64,000 nt of DNA from Paenibacillus sambharensis (GTDB lineage: Bacteria; Bacillota; Bacilli; Paenibacillales; Paenibacillaceae), in NCBI RefSeq assembly GCF_003233845.1, contig NZ_QKRB01000053.1:186001-250000 (forward strand). Direction: 5' to 3'. Position 1 is the stretch's first letter, and every line of letters starts with the position of its first letter. A model generated the notes under the pieces. It did not search any database. It was not told the DNA's origin and worked only from the letters and a program-made list of their open reading frames with translations. This document shows, piece by piece, positions 63,821-64,000 of the stretch. Position numbers and translations under genes: made by a program.

Positions 63821-64000
63821 TCCGCCGGCTCCCCCTTCCACAGATACTCCCCTCCTGGGTACAGGGTAGAGCTGTACAGCCGCTTCGGCTGAGGCAGCGG
63901 AACGCCCGGGTTTGCGGCTGTCAATTCTACAGCCTCCGAGCCAAAAACCGATACCGCTTCATCCGTATAGATCAGCACCTGCTCCCGTCCGCTGCCCGTC
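63817..64000 (-). CDS. C-terminal fragment of an upstream rhamnogalacturonan operon gene
   Basis: The leftward frame is open from the window edge to a TGA at 63817-63819 and encodes about 60 residues, including REQVLIYTDEAVSVFG and ending YLWKGEPAE. The stop overlaps the GH105 start in the ATGA arrangement used throughout this operon. REQVLIY followed by a short beta strand resembles the FG-GAP-like tail of rhamnogalacturonan lyases, but too little is visible to name the family. Confidence 0.6.
   Translation of the reverse strand, partial: TGSGREQVLIYTDEAVSVFGSEAVELTAANPGVPLPQPKRLYSSTLYPGGEYLWKGEPAE

Overview
The window looks like chromosomal DNA of a Paenibacillus or close relative. It has moderate-to-high GC, strong AGGAGG-type ribosome binding sites, frequent TTG and GTG starts, SLH-domain surface proteins, YesM/YesN-type two-component systems, a preQ1-I riboswitch and rhamnogalacturonan catabolic genes. 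I saw no rRNA, tRNA, prophage, intact insertion sequence or CRISPR array.

Layout. 1-4.3 kb: end of an upstream gene, then a MarR regulator with a heterodimeric ABC multidrug exporter. 4.4-7.7 kb: a family 2 glycosyltransferase and a membrane GGDEF-EAL protein. 7.9-9.4 kb: a CzrA-type metal sensor and CDF zinc exporter behind a 44-bp palindromic operator. 9.4-17.6 kb: a six-gene sugar sensing and uptake cluster (response regulator, histidine kinase, membrane-anchored sugar binding protein, permease, ATPase, ChvE-like lipoprotein). 17.9-22.1 kb: small hypothetical genes and a 927-residue secreted protein. 22.5-28 kb: catalase, a fused NirB-NirD nitrite reductase and a nitrite/formate channel; the last two have Fnr-like promoters. 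28.2-32.2 kb: a YkuK-like protein, an isoprenoid-synthase-fold enzyme followed by an NHLP-type RiPP precursor ending in Trp, and a convergent sensor kinase. 32.3-34.9 kb: queuosine precursor operon queC-queD-queE plus queF, with a preQ1 riboswitch. 35-37 kb: small genes. 37.1-42.3 kb: a 1,729-residue SLH-anchored surface enzyme. 42.5-46.8 kb: HAD phosphatase, YdeI-like protein, MFS transporter, PhnB-like protein and a WYL regulator. 47.2-50.7 kb: RtcB RNA ligase with an AAA+ ATPase, preceded by a leader carrying an intrinsic terminator, and a 37-codon gene with its own promoter and terminator. 50.9-52.4 kb: AI-2E family transporter and a small acidic protein. 52.8-58.1 kb: a Vpr-like subtilase carrying cohesin-like and dockerin modules, followed by an SLH protein with a cohesin-like domain. 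58.1-64 kb: a leftward, translationally coupled rhamnogalacturonan degradation operon that continues past the right edge.

The two most unusual systems are the isoprenoid synthase/NHLP-precursor pair at 29.07-30.32 kb, which resembles ComQ/ComX in logic but not in leader type, and the cohesin/dockerin protease with its candidate S-layer anchor at 52.8-58.1 kb, which resembles a minimal cellulosome-like display system built around a protease. Both functional readings are inferences from motifs and gene order.
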